From Nibribacter ruber (GTDB taxonomy: Bacteria; Bacteroidota; Bacteroidia; Cytophagales; Hymenobacteraceae): a DNA stretch of 64,000 nt. The notes below the pieces were generated by a model. The model was not told where the DNA came from. It saw nothing but the letters and a program-made list of their open reading frames with translations, and ran no database searches. The translations under genes were made by a program, and so were the position numbers. The DNA lies in NCBI RefSeq assembly GCF_009913235.1, contig NZ_CP047897.1, positions 2,003,501-2,067,500 on the forward strand, given 5' to 3'. Position 1 is the first letter of the stretch. Each line of letters begins with the position of its first letter. This document shows positions 20,401 through 28,605 of this stretch, in pieces.

Positions 20401-23400
20401 CGCGATTCACCTGGACGGCTAAGGCTTCTACCTGCGGTCGCAGCGATGGAGAGTTAACCATTGGGCAGGTAACGGGGGGCACAGGGCCTTACCTGTACAG
20501 CCAAAACGGAACCACGTTCCAGGCATCGGCCACTTTCAATAATCTGGCAGCGGGCACCTACACCATTACCGTAAAAGACAGCAAAGGCTGTCTCTATCGT
20601 CAGACGGTGTCCATCAGCAACATCTCCGGACCTGTCTTCACAGTTGCCTCTTCCAACAGCACCTGTGGTTCTACCAACGGAGCCATCACCATCACCGGCA
20701 CCAGCGGCGGAATGGCACCGTACACCTACAGCAAGGACGGTACTACCTTCCAGACGGGCGCAACCTTTAGCAACCTGAAGGCCGGCACTTATGCCATCAC
20801 CGCAAAAGATGTCAATGGTTGTGTGTCTACTGAAACTGTGACCGTAAAAGACACTTCTGGCCCAACCGATGTACTTCTGACTGCCGCCTCTTCTACCTGC
20901 GGCAACAGCAATGGCACTATCATAGTAGGTACGGTCACTGCTGGCACTGCTCCTTTCAGCTATAGCATCAATGGCACCACCTTCCAGGCATCCGCTACTT
21001 TCGCTAACCTGAAAGCAGACTCCTATACCATTATCGTAAAAGATGCAAACGGCTGTAGGTTCAGCAAGTCCATACAAGTAGAGAACATTGCCGGCCCAAC
21101 ACAGGTACTGTTAGTTACTACGGCCTCCACTTGTGGCAACAGCAACGGGACGGTCTCAATAAACGGGGTACAAGGCGGCACTGCTCCTTACCAATTCTCC
21201 TTAAACGGATCTACATTCCAGGCCTCTGCCGCCTTTGCCAACGTTCTGGCGGGTGAGCACACGGTGGTCGTGAAAGATGTCAATGGCTGTACGTTCACGC
21301 AAAAGGTAACCCTCACCAATATTGCAGGGCCTTCTACCTTTGCTTTTGCCACGCAGTCTTCTATCTGCGGCAGCAATAACGGAGCCATCACCATCACTGG
21401 AGTGACAGGCGGCACAGCCCCTTATACCTACAGCAAGGACGGCGTGAACTTCCAGGCGGATGCTTCCTTCACAGGAGTCTTGGCCGGTGCCCATATCGTC
21501 ACGGTGAAGGATGCCAACGGCTGCACCGTCAGCAAGTCGGTTTCTGTATCTGATGTGAAGGGACCAACCGCCATAGCCACCTCCATCATCCCAAGCAGCT
21601 GTGCAGACAACGACGGTTCCATTAAAGTCTCTGGGGTAACCGGCGGAACGGCACCTTTCCAATATTCACTAAATGGAGCGGCTCTCACTTCTGAGTTGTC
21701 CTTCACAGGTTTAGGTGTCGGAACGTACACCCTCAAGGTAAGAGACGCCAATGGCTGCGAGGTTTCCACCTCAGTGAAAGTTGAGCAGAACCTGCCTACC
21801 ACGTTTGCCTTCACCACTGTGGCTTCTACCTGCGGTAACAGCAATGGAAGCATTACCATTGGCAGCATCGCGGGAGGCTTCGGGCCGTACCAGTACAGCA
21901 AGGATGGGACAACTTTCCAGACGGGCGCTACCTTCTCTGGTTTGATGGCCGGCAATCATACTCTCACGGTGAAAGACGCCAGAGGCTGTGTGGTTTCTAA
22001 GTCTGTTACGCTCAACAACCTTGCGGGCCCTTCTGATTTGTTTACTTCTATCAAGGCATCTACCTGCGCAGACAGCAATGGAGAAATAACCATTTCAACC
22101 GTAACTGGTGGAACCGCTCCTTACACTTATAGCAAAGATGGCGGCACCTTCCAGACATCAGCCAACTTCACCAACTTATCTGCAAGTGCCTATTTGTTCA
22201 CTGTGAAAGATGCCAATGGCTGTATCTATAAAGAAGAGGTAACCCTGCAAGATATCTCCGGACCTTCCTTCACGGCGGTGGCCCAGGCTTCTACCTGTAG
22301 CGCCAGCAACGGAACAGTTACGGTCAGAGATTTGATAGGCGGCACGGCACCGTTCACCTACAGCAAGGATGGCAAAACCTTCCAGACAAGCGCCACATTT
22401 ACGGGACTGATGGCTGGCACCTATACCATTCTGGTGAAAGACGCCAATGGTTGCAGCTTCAGCCGCACTGTGAAAGTAGAGAATGTGGCTGGCCCGAGTG
22501 ATTTGCAACTGACGGCCACCGCCTCTACCTGCGGTAGCAGCAATGGTGCCATTGAAGTCAGAGAAGCAACCGGCGGCACCGCGCCGTTTACCTATGCTTT
22601 AGACGGAGGCGCCTTCCAGACTTCCACTTATTTTGACGCCATCTTGAATGGTGAGCATACCATCCACGTGAAAGATGCCAACGGCTGTACGTATAGTGAG
22701 AAAATCACAGTGACAGACGTTGCTGGTCCATCGGCTATCGTGGCGACGGCCAAAGCTTCTACCTGCGGCAATGCCAACGGCGAATTGGTCATCACAGAGG
22801 TAGTGGACGGCACGGCTCCGTTTACCTATAGCAAAGACGGGGCAACGTTCCAGGCCACTTCTACCTTTACAGGTTTGGCAGCTGGGTCTTACACCATCAC
22901 GGTGAAAGACGCGAACGGTTGTACCACCAGCAAAGTCTTTACGGTGAACAACACCGCAGGACCAACGCTGGTAGCCACAACCACCAACCCTGCTTCCTGC
23001 TCAAACCAGGACGGTCGTCTAACTATTGCAAGCGTGACCGGCGGCAAGGCTCCTTACAGCTATTCCATCAATGGCACCACCTTCCAACCGCAGACTACCT
23101 TTGAGGCAATTGCGGCGGGCACTTACACCATTACCGTGAAAGACGCCAACGGCTGCTTGGTAACCGCCACTGCGCAAGTAGGTCAGAATGTGCCCACCGC
23201 CTTTGCCAGCACTACCGTAGCCTCTACTTGTGGCCAAAGCAATGGCAAGATTCAGGTAACCGGAATAACGGGCGGCACGGCTCCATACAGCTATAGCTTG
23301 GATGGCACCACGTTCCAGTCGGCATCCAGCTTTTCTGGTGTAGGCGCTGGTACCCATACCGTCTTTGTGAAAGACGCCAAGGGCTGCACCTATAGTGGGC

Positions 23401-26400
23401 AGGTACAGGTCACCAACGTAGCCGGTCCTACCGCCTTTATTTTGAATCCTAAAGCCTCTACCTGCGGCAATGCCAACGGGCAGGCAACAGTGGGCACGGT
23501 AACGGGCGGAACGGCACCTTTCACCTACTCTTTAGACGGAGCTACCTTCCAGACGGGGTCTACTTTCTCTGGCTTGATGGCGAATGAGTACACCATCACC
23601 GTGAAAGATGCTAATGGCTGCACCTTCTCGCAACAAGTGATTATCCAGAATGTTGCCGGACCATCAGACCTCATCGCAGAAACCAAGGCCTCTAGCTGTG
23701 GTCGTAGCAACGGTCAGGTTTCGGTGGCGCAGGTAACGGGAGGAACAGGCCCTTATACCTATTCGTTAAACGGAGGAAACTTCCAGACATCCAACATCTT
23801 CACAGGACTGCCTGCAGGTAGCTTCCTTCTCATGGCTAAGGATGCCAATGGATGTATCTCCAGCAATACCATCACCATCACCAACGTAGCTGGCCCAACG
23901 GAGATTACTACCACTCTGGCAGCTTCTACTTGTGGCGCTCAGAACGGCAGCATTCACGTGACGGCAACCACCGGCGGAACTGCTCCTTACACCTACGCTT
24001 TGGGCAATGGCAACTTCCAAGTTGGGACAACCTTTGCTTCCCTAGCAGCTGGCGACTATACGCTTACCGTGAAAGACGCCAACGGATGTACCCATAGCAC
24101 GCAGGTAACGGTGGAAAATATTGCTGGCCCTTCCGATTTGGTAGCCACGGTTACTTCCTCCACTTGCGGCGAGGCGAATGGTCAGGTGGCCTTCACCAAG
24201 GTATTGGGAGGAACGGAGCCTTATGTGTACAGCATTGATGGCACTTCGTTCCAGAGCTCAGTTACCTTTGCAGATCTGCTAGCCGGCACCCACACGTTCA
24301 CGGTAAAAGATGCCAATGGCTGTACCCTCACCAAGGCCTTTACTGTCACTAATCTGGCTGGCCCTACTAAAGTGGTAGCCGCTTCTACTCTTGCCAGTTG
24401 CCAGGGCGCTGACGGTAGCATCACAGTAGGAACGGTAACTGGAGGCATGGCTCCTTATAGGTATTCTGTAGATGGTACTTTGTATCAATCAGGCCCCACC
24501 TTCGCCTCATTGACGGCGGGTAGGTATACCGTAACCGTGAAAGATGCCAATGGATGTCTGGTTAGCACTTCTATAACCGTAGACACCAACACGCCTAAGG
24601 CAGTCACCAGCACTACAAAAGCTTCTACCTGTGGCAATAGCAACGGAGAGATTACCATTACCTCCGTTACTGGCGGGACGGCACCTTACCAGTACAGCGT
24701 CAACGGGCTTGACTTCCAGGCTTCGGCTTCGTTTACCGGCTTAGAGGCAGGAACGCATACCATCACCGTGAAAGATGCAAAAGGTTGCACGGTCTCTCAT
24801 GAGGTAGCCATCACCAACATTGCCGGGCCTTCTGGTTTTGCCAGCACCGTTCAGGCTTCCACGTGTGGCTTAGCCAATGGCGAAGTAACCCTAGGAAACA
24901 TCACGGGTGGAACAGAACCTTTCAAGTATAGCTTAGACGGACAGGTATATCAGGCATCTGCCACCTTCAAAGCCTTGGCTGCCGGTACCTATACCATTAC
25001 CGTAAAAGACGCCAACGGTTGCATTGTTGCCCAACAAGTAGAAATCACCAATGTATCGGGGCCGTCGGCTTTTGCCTTAGAGACGAAAGCCTCTACCTGT
25101 GGTCATAACAATGGCAGCATTACTATTACAGAAGTGACCGCTGGCACGGCTCCTTACAGCTATAGCAAAGACGGTAGCACCTTCCAGGCGTCTTCTGTCT
25201 TCTCTAATCTACCGGCGGGAGAATATACCTTCTGGGTGAAAGATGCCAATGGTTGCACCATCAGCAAAGCAGTGAGATTAGACAACGTACCAGGCCCTTC
25301 TGACCTGTTATTGACCAACACTGCCTCTACCTGCGGCGCTCAGAACGGAACCATCACTCTGAGCGAGGTAACAGGTGGTACCGCTCCATTCAGTTATGCA
25401 TTGAACAACGGCGCCTTCCAGGCGGAAGCTGACTTTGCCAATGTAAAAGCGGGCACTTACACCATCACAGTGAAAGACGCGAATGGCTGCACGTTCTCCC
25501 AAACCATAACCGTGCGGGACATTGCAGGACCATCCGGTGTGTTGGCACAAACAACGGCCACTACCTGCGGCGCCAGCAATGGCGCGGTGACCATCACCTC
25601 GGTTTCCGGCGGAACGGCTCCTTACTCCTACAGTCTAAATGGTAACACGTACCAGGCTGCAGCAACCTTCCAGAAGGTAGCAGCCGGTACGTATACCATC
25701 CACGTGAAAGATGCCAATAGCTGTACGTTCACAACCACTGTAACCGTAGCCTCCGTGGCAGGACCAAGCGCATTGGCTTCTACTACCACCTCAGCTAGTT
25801 GCACTGACCAAGACGGTAGCCTGACTGTGACCGGCGTGACCGGCGGAACTGCTCCTTACAGCTATTCCATCAATGGCGGCAACTTCCAGAACAGTGCAAC
25901 CTTCACAGCCCTTGCTTCTGGCAGACATGTAGTAACAGCTAAAGATGCCAATGGCTGCGAAACCAGTGCAACGGTTCAAATAGGCCAACAGGCACCTGTT
26001 CAGTTTGCTGCTTCGGCGTCTGCCTCTACATGCGCAGGAACAAATGGAAAGATCACCGTAGACAATGTAACTGGCGGCTCTGCTCCGTACAGCTACTCCC
26101 TCAACGGCGGTAGCTTCCAGTCAGGCAGCAGCTTCACGGGTCTTACTGCCGGCACCTACACCATCACGGTGAAAGACGCCAAAGGCTGCACGCACACAGA
26201 ACAAGTAGAAGTAAGGGATGTGGCAGGCTTTGCCGGCATGACAGCTTCTGTGCAGGCGGCCACCTGCAATGCCAGCAATGGCAAGCTCACCGTCTCAACA
26301 CTAGCGGGCGGAACGGCTCCATTCCAGTACAGTCTGGATGGCAACACCTTCCAGAGCGCCGCTACTTTCATCAAGTTGGAGGCCGGCAAGTACACCGTCT

Positions 26401-28595
26401 GGGTGAAAGATGCCAATGGTTGCACCTTCTCCCAAGAAGCAGAAATACCTGCAATAGAAGGGCCTTCTGACTTTAAGATTGGAGTACAAGCTTCGGCCTG
26501 TGGCAATGCCAACGGAACCATCTCCGTGGCCGATATTACCGGAGGGGTGGCACCATTCACCTACAGCAAAGACGGCAGTACATTCCAGGCTTCGGCAGTC
26601 TTTGAAAACCTGCCTGCCGGCACGTATGCCATCACGGTGAAAGATGCGAATGGCTGTACTCATGTCAGAGAGGTCGAAGTGGAGAAGGCAGACGGTCCTA
26701 AGGATTTCATGATGACCAGCCTTGCGCCGGCCTGCGGGAAATCTACCGGAAGCGTTACGGTGAGTGAATTCACGGGCGGAACGGCTCCGTTCACCATCGC
26801 CCTGGAGGGCGGCAACCTGAGGAAATCTGCTAAAAACGTTACCAGCTTCACCTTTGACCAGTTGCCAGCCGGCTCCTATACCGTCAGCGTGATTGATGTC
26901 AATGGCTGTAGCCTGACCAGGCAAATTACCTTGACCGACCAAAAAGGCATCACCGCCTTTATTACCTCTACCAAACCGGTCACCTGCTCAGAGAAAGGTA
27001 CTTTAACGGTAACGGCCACCACCGGCGGAACGGCACCATTCCAGTACTCTCTGGATGGTACCACGTTCCAGGTGTCTAACACCTTTACCCAACTAGCAGC
27101 CGCCACCTATACCGTGCATGTAAAAGATACCAACGGCTGTAGCGCAGTAGCTACGGTGAAGGTGATAGAGAACAAGCTGCAGGAGGCCACCCTAACGGCC
27201 ACGCCAGAAGATTGCGGCCTGAAGAATGGCTCCATCACCGCTACTAACATCACGGGCGGAACAGAACCATACAGCTACAGTCTGAACGGCGGCACCTTCC
27301 AGGCAACGGCTAGCTTCAAGTCTCTGACGGCCGGCAGCTATACGTTCGCCGTGAAAGACGCCACCGGCTGCGTGATTACCCAATCTATCACGGTTGGTAG
27401 CACGGGCGGCGTGCAGTCGTTCATATTGGCTAAGACAGATGCAACGTGCGGTAGCAACAGCGGCACGGTGACGGTAGGCCAGGTAACCGGCGGACAAAGC
27501 CCTTACACCTACAGCATCAATGGAACATACTTCCAAACCTCGCCAGCGTTTACCGGCTTGGCAGAAGGAACCTACCAGATGACGGTGAAAGACGCCAAAG
27601 GATGCCAGACGGTACAACCCATAACGGTGGCCAGCAGCCAGACCATTACCAAGGTGAGCTTCACGGCAGAACCAGCGGGTTGCGGACAGGCCACCGGACG
27701 AGTAACCGTTACGGAGGTGACCGGCGGCGTTGCCCCTTACACCTACTCGCTCAATGGCACTACCTTCACCAGCAACACGCTCCTGATCGGAATAGCCCCA
27801 GGTACTTACCAACTCACGGTAAAAGACGCCAAAGGCTGCACCTATTCAACTCCAGTGGCCGTCACGCAAGTGGGAGCCCAGATAGCCTTGGTGAAAGACG
27901 TGTTGTGCCAAGGCGATGCCAATGGTTCCATTTTGCTCTCTACGCAGGGCGCCAAAGGCCAGGCTGAGTTCAGCATTAACAACGGGCAGTCGTTCCAGAA
28001 GGATTCTGTGTTCAGCAACCTGGCAGCCGGCACTTATGAGGTAGTGGCCCGTTTCAACGGCAGCTGCACCATGAGCCTGGGCAAGATCACGGTGAAGGCT
28101 CCTGCGGTTCTCAAAGTGGCTGTGAAACCGTTGACCGCAAGCACAGCGTCTGTGACTTCTATTTCTGGCGGTACGGCCCCTTACACCTACCAGGTAGACC
28201 AAGGTGCTTTCATCACAGAATCTGAATTCCAGAACCTGACGGCGGGCAACCATACGCTGGTGGTGAAAGACAAGAACGGCTGTACCCTGAAAGTGACCTT
28301 CACCATGCCTACCATTGAAGACGGCAAAGGCATTGAGATTCCAACGGGCTTCACCCCTAACGGCGACGGGATCAATGATGTCTGGGTGTTGAAAAACGTG
28401 AGCACCTACTTCCCGGGTTGCAGCGTGACTGTGTACAACCGCTGGGGCAGCCCGGTGTTTGAGTCCAGAGGTTATGCCAAACCTTGGGATGGCACGCACA
28501 TGGGCAAGCCCGTTCCGGCCGGTACTTATTACACCGTGGTGGAGCTTGGCAACGGACAGCCGGCCATCCGGAAATCATTGACCATCATTAGATAA
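11496..28595 (+). CDS. Giant SprB-like repeat adhesin with T9SS C-terminal sorting domain
   Basis: 5,699 residues. A Sec signal peptide (hydrophobic core LLPLFLLIFWLG, cleavage near AFA/Q at residue 30) is followed by immunoglobulin/PKD-like modules (about 240-315, 316-405 and 405-475), the second opening with NAGPDQLVC. From about residue 479 to 5,605 run about 64 SprB-type repeats of about 78 residues, each with a TCG-x-NG motif, GGTAPYTYS, TFQ, LAAGTYTITVKDANGC and a closing NIAGP. Two Cys per repeat suggest one disulfide each. Two degenerate units and a gliding-motility-associated C-terminal domain (IPTGFTPNGDGINDVW, VYNRWGSPVFES, YYTVVEL) end the protein. Family knowledge: such proteins cross the outer membrane by T9SS and act as mobile or static adhesins. 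The SprF-like gene follows in the same operon. Whether this strain glides is not shown by the sequence. Confidence 0.95.
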   Translation: MNTTSTPTLLPLFLLIFWLGQLTNSQAAFAQANTSPIYQVNLTGQPNGIWTSGELDRSGKACGATGNVNCIQFSITLDKNSAGLEFSIVGGPVPSGSMTYQVNCGTPVPVGQPICVTGTGPHVLTICMPGGAKNKFQVKSIAAFTPVADKPVSGGCTTTLQAPLAFETPSISWTDITGGGAYNKYLSCISGCATPTVTPDANAPAFVDYVVCGTSVQSPCSDLPFCDTVRVYFYKPPVIAINPTPAIICPGSSGVDLTGIVTGGSGTFTYLWTNSSGTLVGSNKTFTATTPGLYTLEVRTENYPSCQKFSATVNVVTDLSVNAGPDQLVCSLNPVRLAGSVSAATGGVWSGGSGTFSPSNTALNAVYTPTANELKAGSVKLTLTSTGNGSCSAVSDDVLISFYNMAVTLAGPSVICTGATASLTATVTGAEGAVTYKWNTGETTASIANKPAGTYTVTVTDGKACAVQKSFTVTQVVSPSDLAFTLTSTTCGASNGIIKASGVTNGTAPFTYSLNGGAFQTTNTFSGLIKGTYSVQVKDANGCVYTESVTLQDIPGPTGITFTSQPTTCGNSNGTITVTGVTGGTSPYTYSLNQGIYQTSGTFSALSAGTHTVMVKDANGCTFSKTVTVTNVAGPASFAITTGKTTCGNSNGSITVTGVTGGTSPYAYSLNGTTFQSASSFTNVAAGTYSITVKDANGCTVAQSVSVDNIAGPTALAASTVSSTCGNNNGQLTLIGVTGGTAPYTYSLNNGTFQSAGTFSSLLAGSYTASVKDANGCTFTKTFVVSNIAGPSNVTASTQATTCGGTNGTITLTGVTGGTSPYTYSLDGTTFQTSASFSDLKAATYTITVKDANGCVFTKAVVLQNISGPTDYTLTATATTCGNPNGSVVASNVVGGTAPYTYSKDGTTFQTSASFSGLTAGSYSITVKDANGCILSKSISLSNIAGPSAVAASTRSTTCGASNGELLVTSVTGGTAPYTYSKDGTTFQNSASFLNLVAGTYTITVKDANGCTVAKTFTVSNITGPTAVTAKGIAASCLNNDGSLSITGVTGGTAPYSYSINGSIFQNGTSFTGLATGNYTVTVKDANGCLVTALVTVGKNVPTAFAATVASTTCGNSNGSITLGTVTGGTAPYTYSKDGTTFQTATTFTNLAAGTHTITVKDVNGCTFSRQITITNIAGPSGFVATAKSTTCGNANGELSIGSIASGTAPFTYSLDGISFQASATFTDLEEGQYNLTVKDANGCTITKSATIANIPGPTAFSASTQTTSCGRANGGFTITAVTGGTAPYTYSTNGTTFQTSATFSSLLAGTYTVAVKDANGCVVSQPVTIQDVAGPSVLRLTSTSSTCGRNNGTIEVEATTGGSAPYTYALNGGAFQTDLTFTGILAGTHTILVKDANGCTFSQTISVTDVAGPSNLLATTKASTCGSSNGEVTLTGVTGGTAPYTYSKDGSSFQASATFVNLMAGTYTITVKDANGCSFAKSVTVTNITGPTKVTATVQPASCQNNDGSLTITGVIGGTAPYLYSINGSSYQSEALFAGLATGTYTVYAKDANGCLTTTSVLIKENAPVNFVASAAPSTCGNANGSISIGTITGGTAPYLYSADGGTFQTSATLSDLLTGSHSITIKDSKGCTITKQVTVSNITGPTNATFTNKASTCGNANAELTVASVSGGTAPYTYSVDGGTFQASNTFTGLAAGSHILTIKDANGCTFSKPATLTNIAGPSDFTASPQATSCGRNNGSISIAGVVNGTAPYTYSINGAAYQSETTFSSLTAGVYTLSLKDANGCVVSKDITVRDIAGPAGLTLTSIASTCGASNGSILIKGVTGGTAPYSYALSSDNFQNNTSYAGLATGDYTITVKDANGCTFSEKIRVENEAGPTAISATLKSSTCGASNGELVVSGITGGAAPYTYAVNGSTYQNSPTFTALAAGIYTLTVTDANGCTFQKSFTLTNIVGPTAITASSLAASCQDNDGSIKVAGVDGGTAPYQYAINGGVFQASVDFSSLAAGTYSLIAKDANGCEVSTTVLVKTNLLASFTKTTVSSTCGSSNGSITITGVSGGTAPYMYSVDGINFQTSTTLSGLLAGTYNVTIKDAKGCTVTNSVMVNNIAGSSSLASVLTATTCGNSNGKITISGVTGGTNPYTYSLDGITYQTSTSFTGLTAGTYTLWVKDAKGCTYSKAVTLSDVAGPSGVMASTQPASCLNNDGSVTVGSVTGGTAPYNYSINGSTFQASATFTGVASGTYTLTVKDAYGCTTSTQVQVDKNIPTAFNSTTVSSTCGSNNGSLTVTGITGGFAPYTYSKNGTTFQTSATFTELAAGAWTITVKDAKGCTFTDQVTIVNIPGPTDFTTNATASTCGNRNGELTIGDITGGTAPYTYALNGGAYQASATFSGLVAGTYQIAVKDANGCLLNKTVQVTNIAGPALSATTKASTCGTSNGQITATATSGTAPYQYSLDGVSFQSENSFLNLMAGAYTVTVKDANGCITTTSVSVTNINGPTALSLASTASTCGNKNGMLAISGVTGGTAPYHYSLDGTTFQASTNFGQLLAGTYTITVKDVNGCTFTQEAKVTNIPGPSDFTLSSKASTCGGSNGTLTISAVEGGTAPYMYSLEGGVFQTSATFSNLTAGTYSFTVKDANGCTLAKEATITDVAGPSQITAAVTSTTCSSSNGTISISGVTGGTGPYTYSRDGVTFQTGSNFSGLAAGTYTLLVKDANGCTLSKIVTLENITGPSAIQLAGISSTCGNANGEVVINGVTGGTAPYLYSLDGGAYQATPSFQDLLAGTHTVMVKDANGCTTSKSIVLENISGPSNLVFSTVSSTCGNSNGSLTVTSTVGGTVPYQYSVDGINFQASTTFTGLAAGTHTVTVKDTNGCSFKKAVTVTNIAGPTALTASSTSASCQNNDGSVTVGTITGGTAPFTYSINGTTFQTEKGFTGLAAGTYTVYAKDANGCLVTKTVVVEENVPTRFTWTAKASTCGRSDGELTIGQVTGGTGPYLYSQNGTTFQASATFNNLAAGTYTITVKDSKGCLYRQTVSISNISGPVFTVASSNSTCGSTNGAITITGTSGGMAPYTYSKDGTTFQTGATFSNLKAGTYAITAKDVNGCVSTETVTVKDTSGPTDVLLTAASSTCGNSNGTIIVGTVTAGTAPFSYSINGTTFQASATFANLKADSYTIIVKDANGCRFSKSIQVENIAGPTQVLLVTTASTCGNSNGTVSINGVQGGTAPYQFSLNGSTFQASAAFANVLAGEHTVVVKDVNGCTFTQKVTLTNIAGPSTFAFATQSSICGSNNGAITITGVTGGTAPYTYSKDGVNFQADASFTGVLAGAHIVTVKDANGCTVSKSVSVSDVKGPTAIATSIIPSSCADNDGSIKVSGVTGGTAPFQYSLNGAALTSELSFTGLGVGTYTLKVRDANGCEVSTSVKVEQNLPTTFAFTTVASTCGNSNGSITIGSIAGGFGPYQYSKDGTTFQTGATFSGLMAGNHTLTVKDARGCVVSKSVTLNNLAGPSDLFTSIKASTCADSNGEITISTVTGGTAPYTYSKDGGTFQTSANFTNLSASAYLFTVKDANGCIYKEEVTLQDISGPSFTAVAQASTCSASNGTVTVRDLIGGTAPFTYSKDGKTFQTSATFTGLMAGTYTILVKDANGCSFSRTVKVENVAGPSDLQLTATASTCGSSNGAIEVREATGGTAPFTYALDGGAFQTSTYFDAILNGEHTIHVKDANGCTYSEKITVTDVAGPSAIVATAKASTCGNANGELVITEVVDGTAPFTYSKDGATFQATSTFTGLAAGSYTITVKDANGCTTSKVFTVNNTAGPTLVATTTNPASCSNQDGRLTIASVTGGKAPYSYSINGTTFQPQTTFEAIAAGTYTITVKDANGCLVTATAQVGQNVPTAFASTTVASTCGQSNGKIQVTGITGGTAPYSYSLDGTTFQSASSFSGVGAGTHTVFVKDAKGCTYSGQVQVTNVAGPTAFILNPKASTCGNANGQATVGTVTGGTAPFTYSLDGATFQTGSTFSGLMANEYTITVKDANGCTFSQQVIIQNVAGPSDLIAETKASSCGRSNGQVSVAQVTGGTGPYTYSLNGGNFQTSNIFTGLPAGSFLLMAKDANGCISSNTITITNVAGPTEITTTLAASTCGAQNGSIHVTATTGGTAPYTYALGNGNFQVGTTFASLAAGDYTLTVKDANGCTHSTQVTVENIAGPSDLVATVTSSTCGEANGQVAFTKVLGGTEPYVYSIDGTSFQSSVTFADLLAGTHTFTVKDANGCTLTKAFTVTNLAGPTKVVAASTLASCQGADGSITVGTVTGGMAPYRYSVDGTLYQSGPTFASLTAGRYTVTVKDANGCLVSTSITVDTNTPKAVTSTTKASTCGNSNGEITITSVTGGTAPYQYSVNGLDFQASASFTGLEAGTHTITVKDAKGCTVSHEVAITNIAGPSGFASTVQASTCGLANGEVTLGNITGGTEPFKYSLDGQVYQASATFKALAAGTYTITVKDANGCIVAQQVEITNVSGPSAFALETKASTCGHNNGSITITEVTAGTAPYSYSKDGSTFQASSVFSNLPAGEYTFWVKDANGCTISKAVRLDNVPGPSDLLLTNTASTCGAQNGTITLSEVTGGTAPFSYALNNGAFQAEADFANVKAGTYTITVKDANGCTFSQTITVRDIAGPSGVLAQTTATTCGASNGAVTITSVSGGTAPYSYSLNGNTYQAAATFQKVAAGTYTIHVKDANSCTFTTTVTVASVAGPSALASTTTSASCTDQDGSLTVTGVTGGTAPYSYSINGGNFQNSATFTALASGRHVVTAKDANGCETSATVQIGQQAPVQFAASASASTCAGTNGKITVDNVTGGSAPYSYSLNGGSFQSGSSFTGLTAGTYTITVKDAKGCTHTEQVEVRDVAGFAGMTASVQAATCNASNGKLTVSTLAGGTAPFQYSLDGNTFQSAATFIKLEAGKYTVWVKDANGCTFSQEAEIPAIEGPSDFKIGVQASACGNANGTISVADITGGVAPFTYSKDGSTFQASAVFENLPAGTYAITVKDANGCTHVREVEVEKADGPKDFMMTSLAPACGKSTGSVTVSEFTGGTAPFTIALEGGNLRKSAKNVTSFTFDQLPAGSYTVSVIDVNGCSLTRQITLTDQKGITAFITSTKPVTCSEKGTLTVTATTGGTAPFQYSLDGTTFQVSNTFTQLAAATYTVHVKDTNGCSAVATVKVIENKLQEATLTATPEDCGLKNGSITATNITGGTEPYSYSLNGGTFQATASFKSLTAGSYTFAVKDATGCVITQSITVGSTGGVQSFILAKTDATCGSNSGTVTVGQVTGGQSPYTYSINGTYFQTSPAFTGLAEGTYQMTVKDAKGCQTVQPITVASSQTITKVSFTAEPAGCGQATGRVTVTEVTGGVAPYTYSLNGTTFTSNTLLIGIAPGTYQLTVKDAKGCTYSTPVAVTQVGAQIALVKDVLCQGDANGSILLSTQGAKGQAEFSINNGQSFQKDSVFSNLAAGTYEVVARFNGSCTMSLGKITVKAPAVLKVAVKPLTASTASVTSISGGTAPYTYQVDQGAFITESEFQNLTAGNHTLVVKDKNGCTLKVTFTMPTIEDGKGIEIPTGFTPNGDGINDVWVLKNVSTYFPGCSVTVYNRWGSPVFESRGYAKPWDGTHMGKPVPAGTYYTVVELGNGQPAIRKSLTIIR
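12930..28310 (+). repeat. Coding tandem repeats with a six-repeat higher-order period
   Basis: About 64 units of roughly 234 bp plus two degenerate ones. Nine units differ from the rest: they carry SC-x-x-(N/D/Q)-DG in place of TCG-x-x-NG and usually end in an N-x-P linker instead of NIAGP. Their marker Cys codons start at 14604, 16005, 17406, 18105, 20202, 21600, 22998, 24399 and 25800, giving spacings of 1401, 1401, 699, 2097, 1398, 1398, 1401 and 1401 bp. Other unit types keep the same phase, for example TYAL/SYAL units at ordinal positions 12, 18, 42, 48 and 54. Confidence 0.9.
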
Positions 28596-28605
28596 GTAGC
28601 GTCTT

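Noticed and set aside
12930-28310. Regularly spaced repeats that could be taken for a CRISPR-like array
   Set aside because: The period is about 234 bp, the units are coding and in frame, and there are no short unique spacers or cas genes.
11606-28578. Numerous long open frames on the minus strand opposite the giant adhesin (for example 20454-21077 and 27846-28499)
   Set aside because: They mirror the repeated codon pattern of the sense gene, have repetitive low-quality sequence and no family features; they are antisense shadows.
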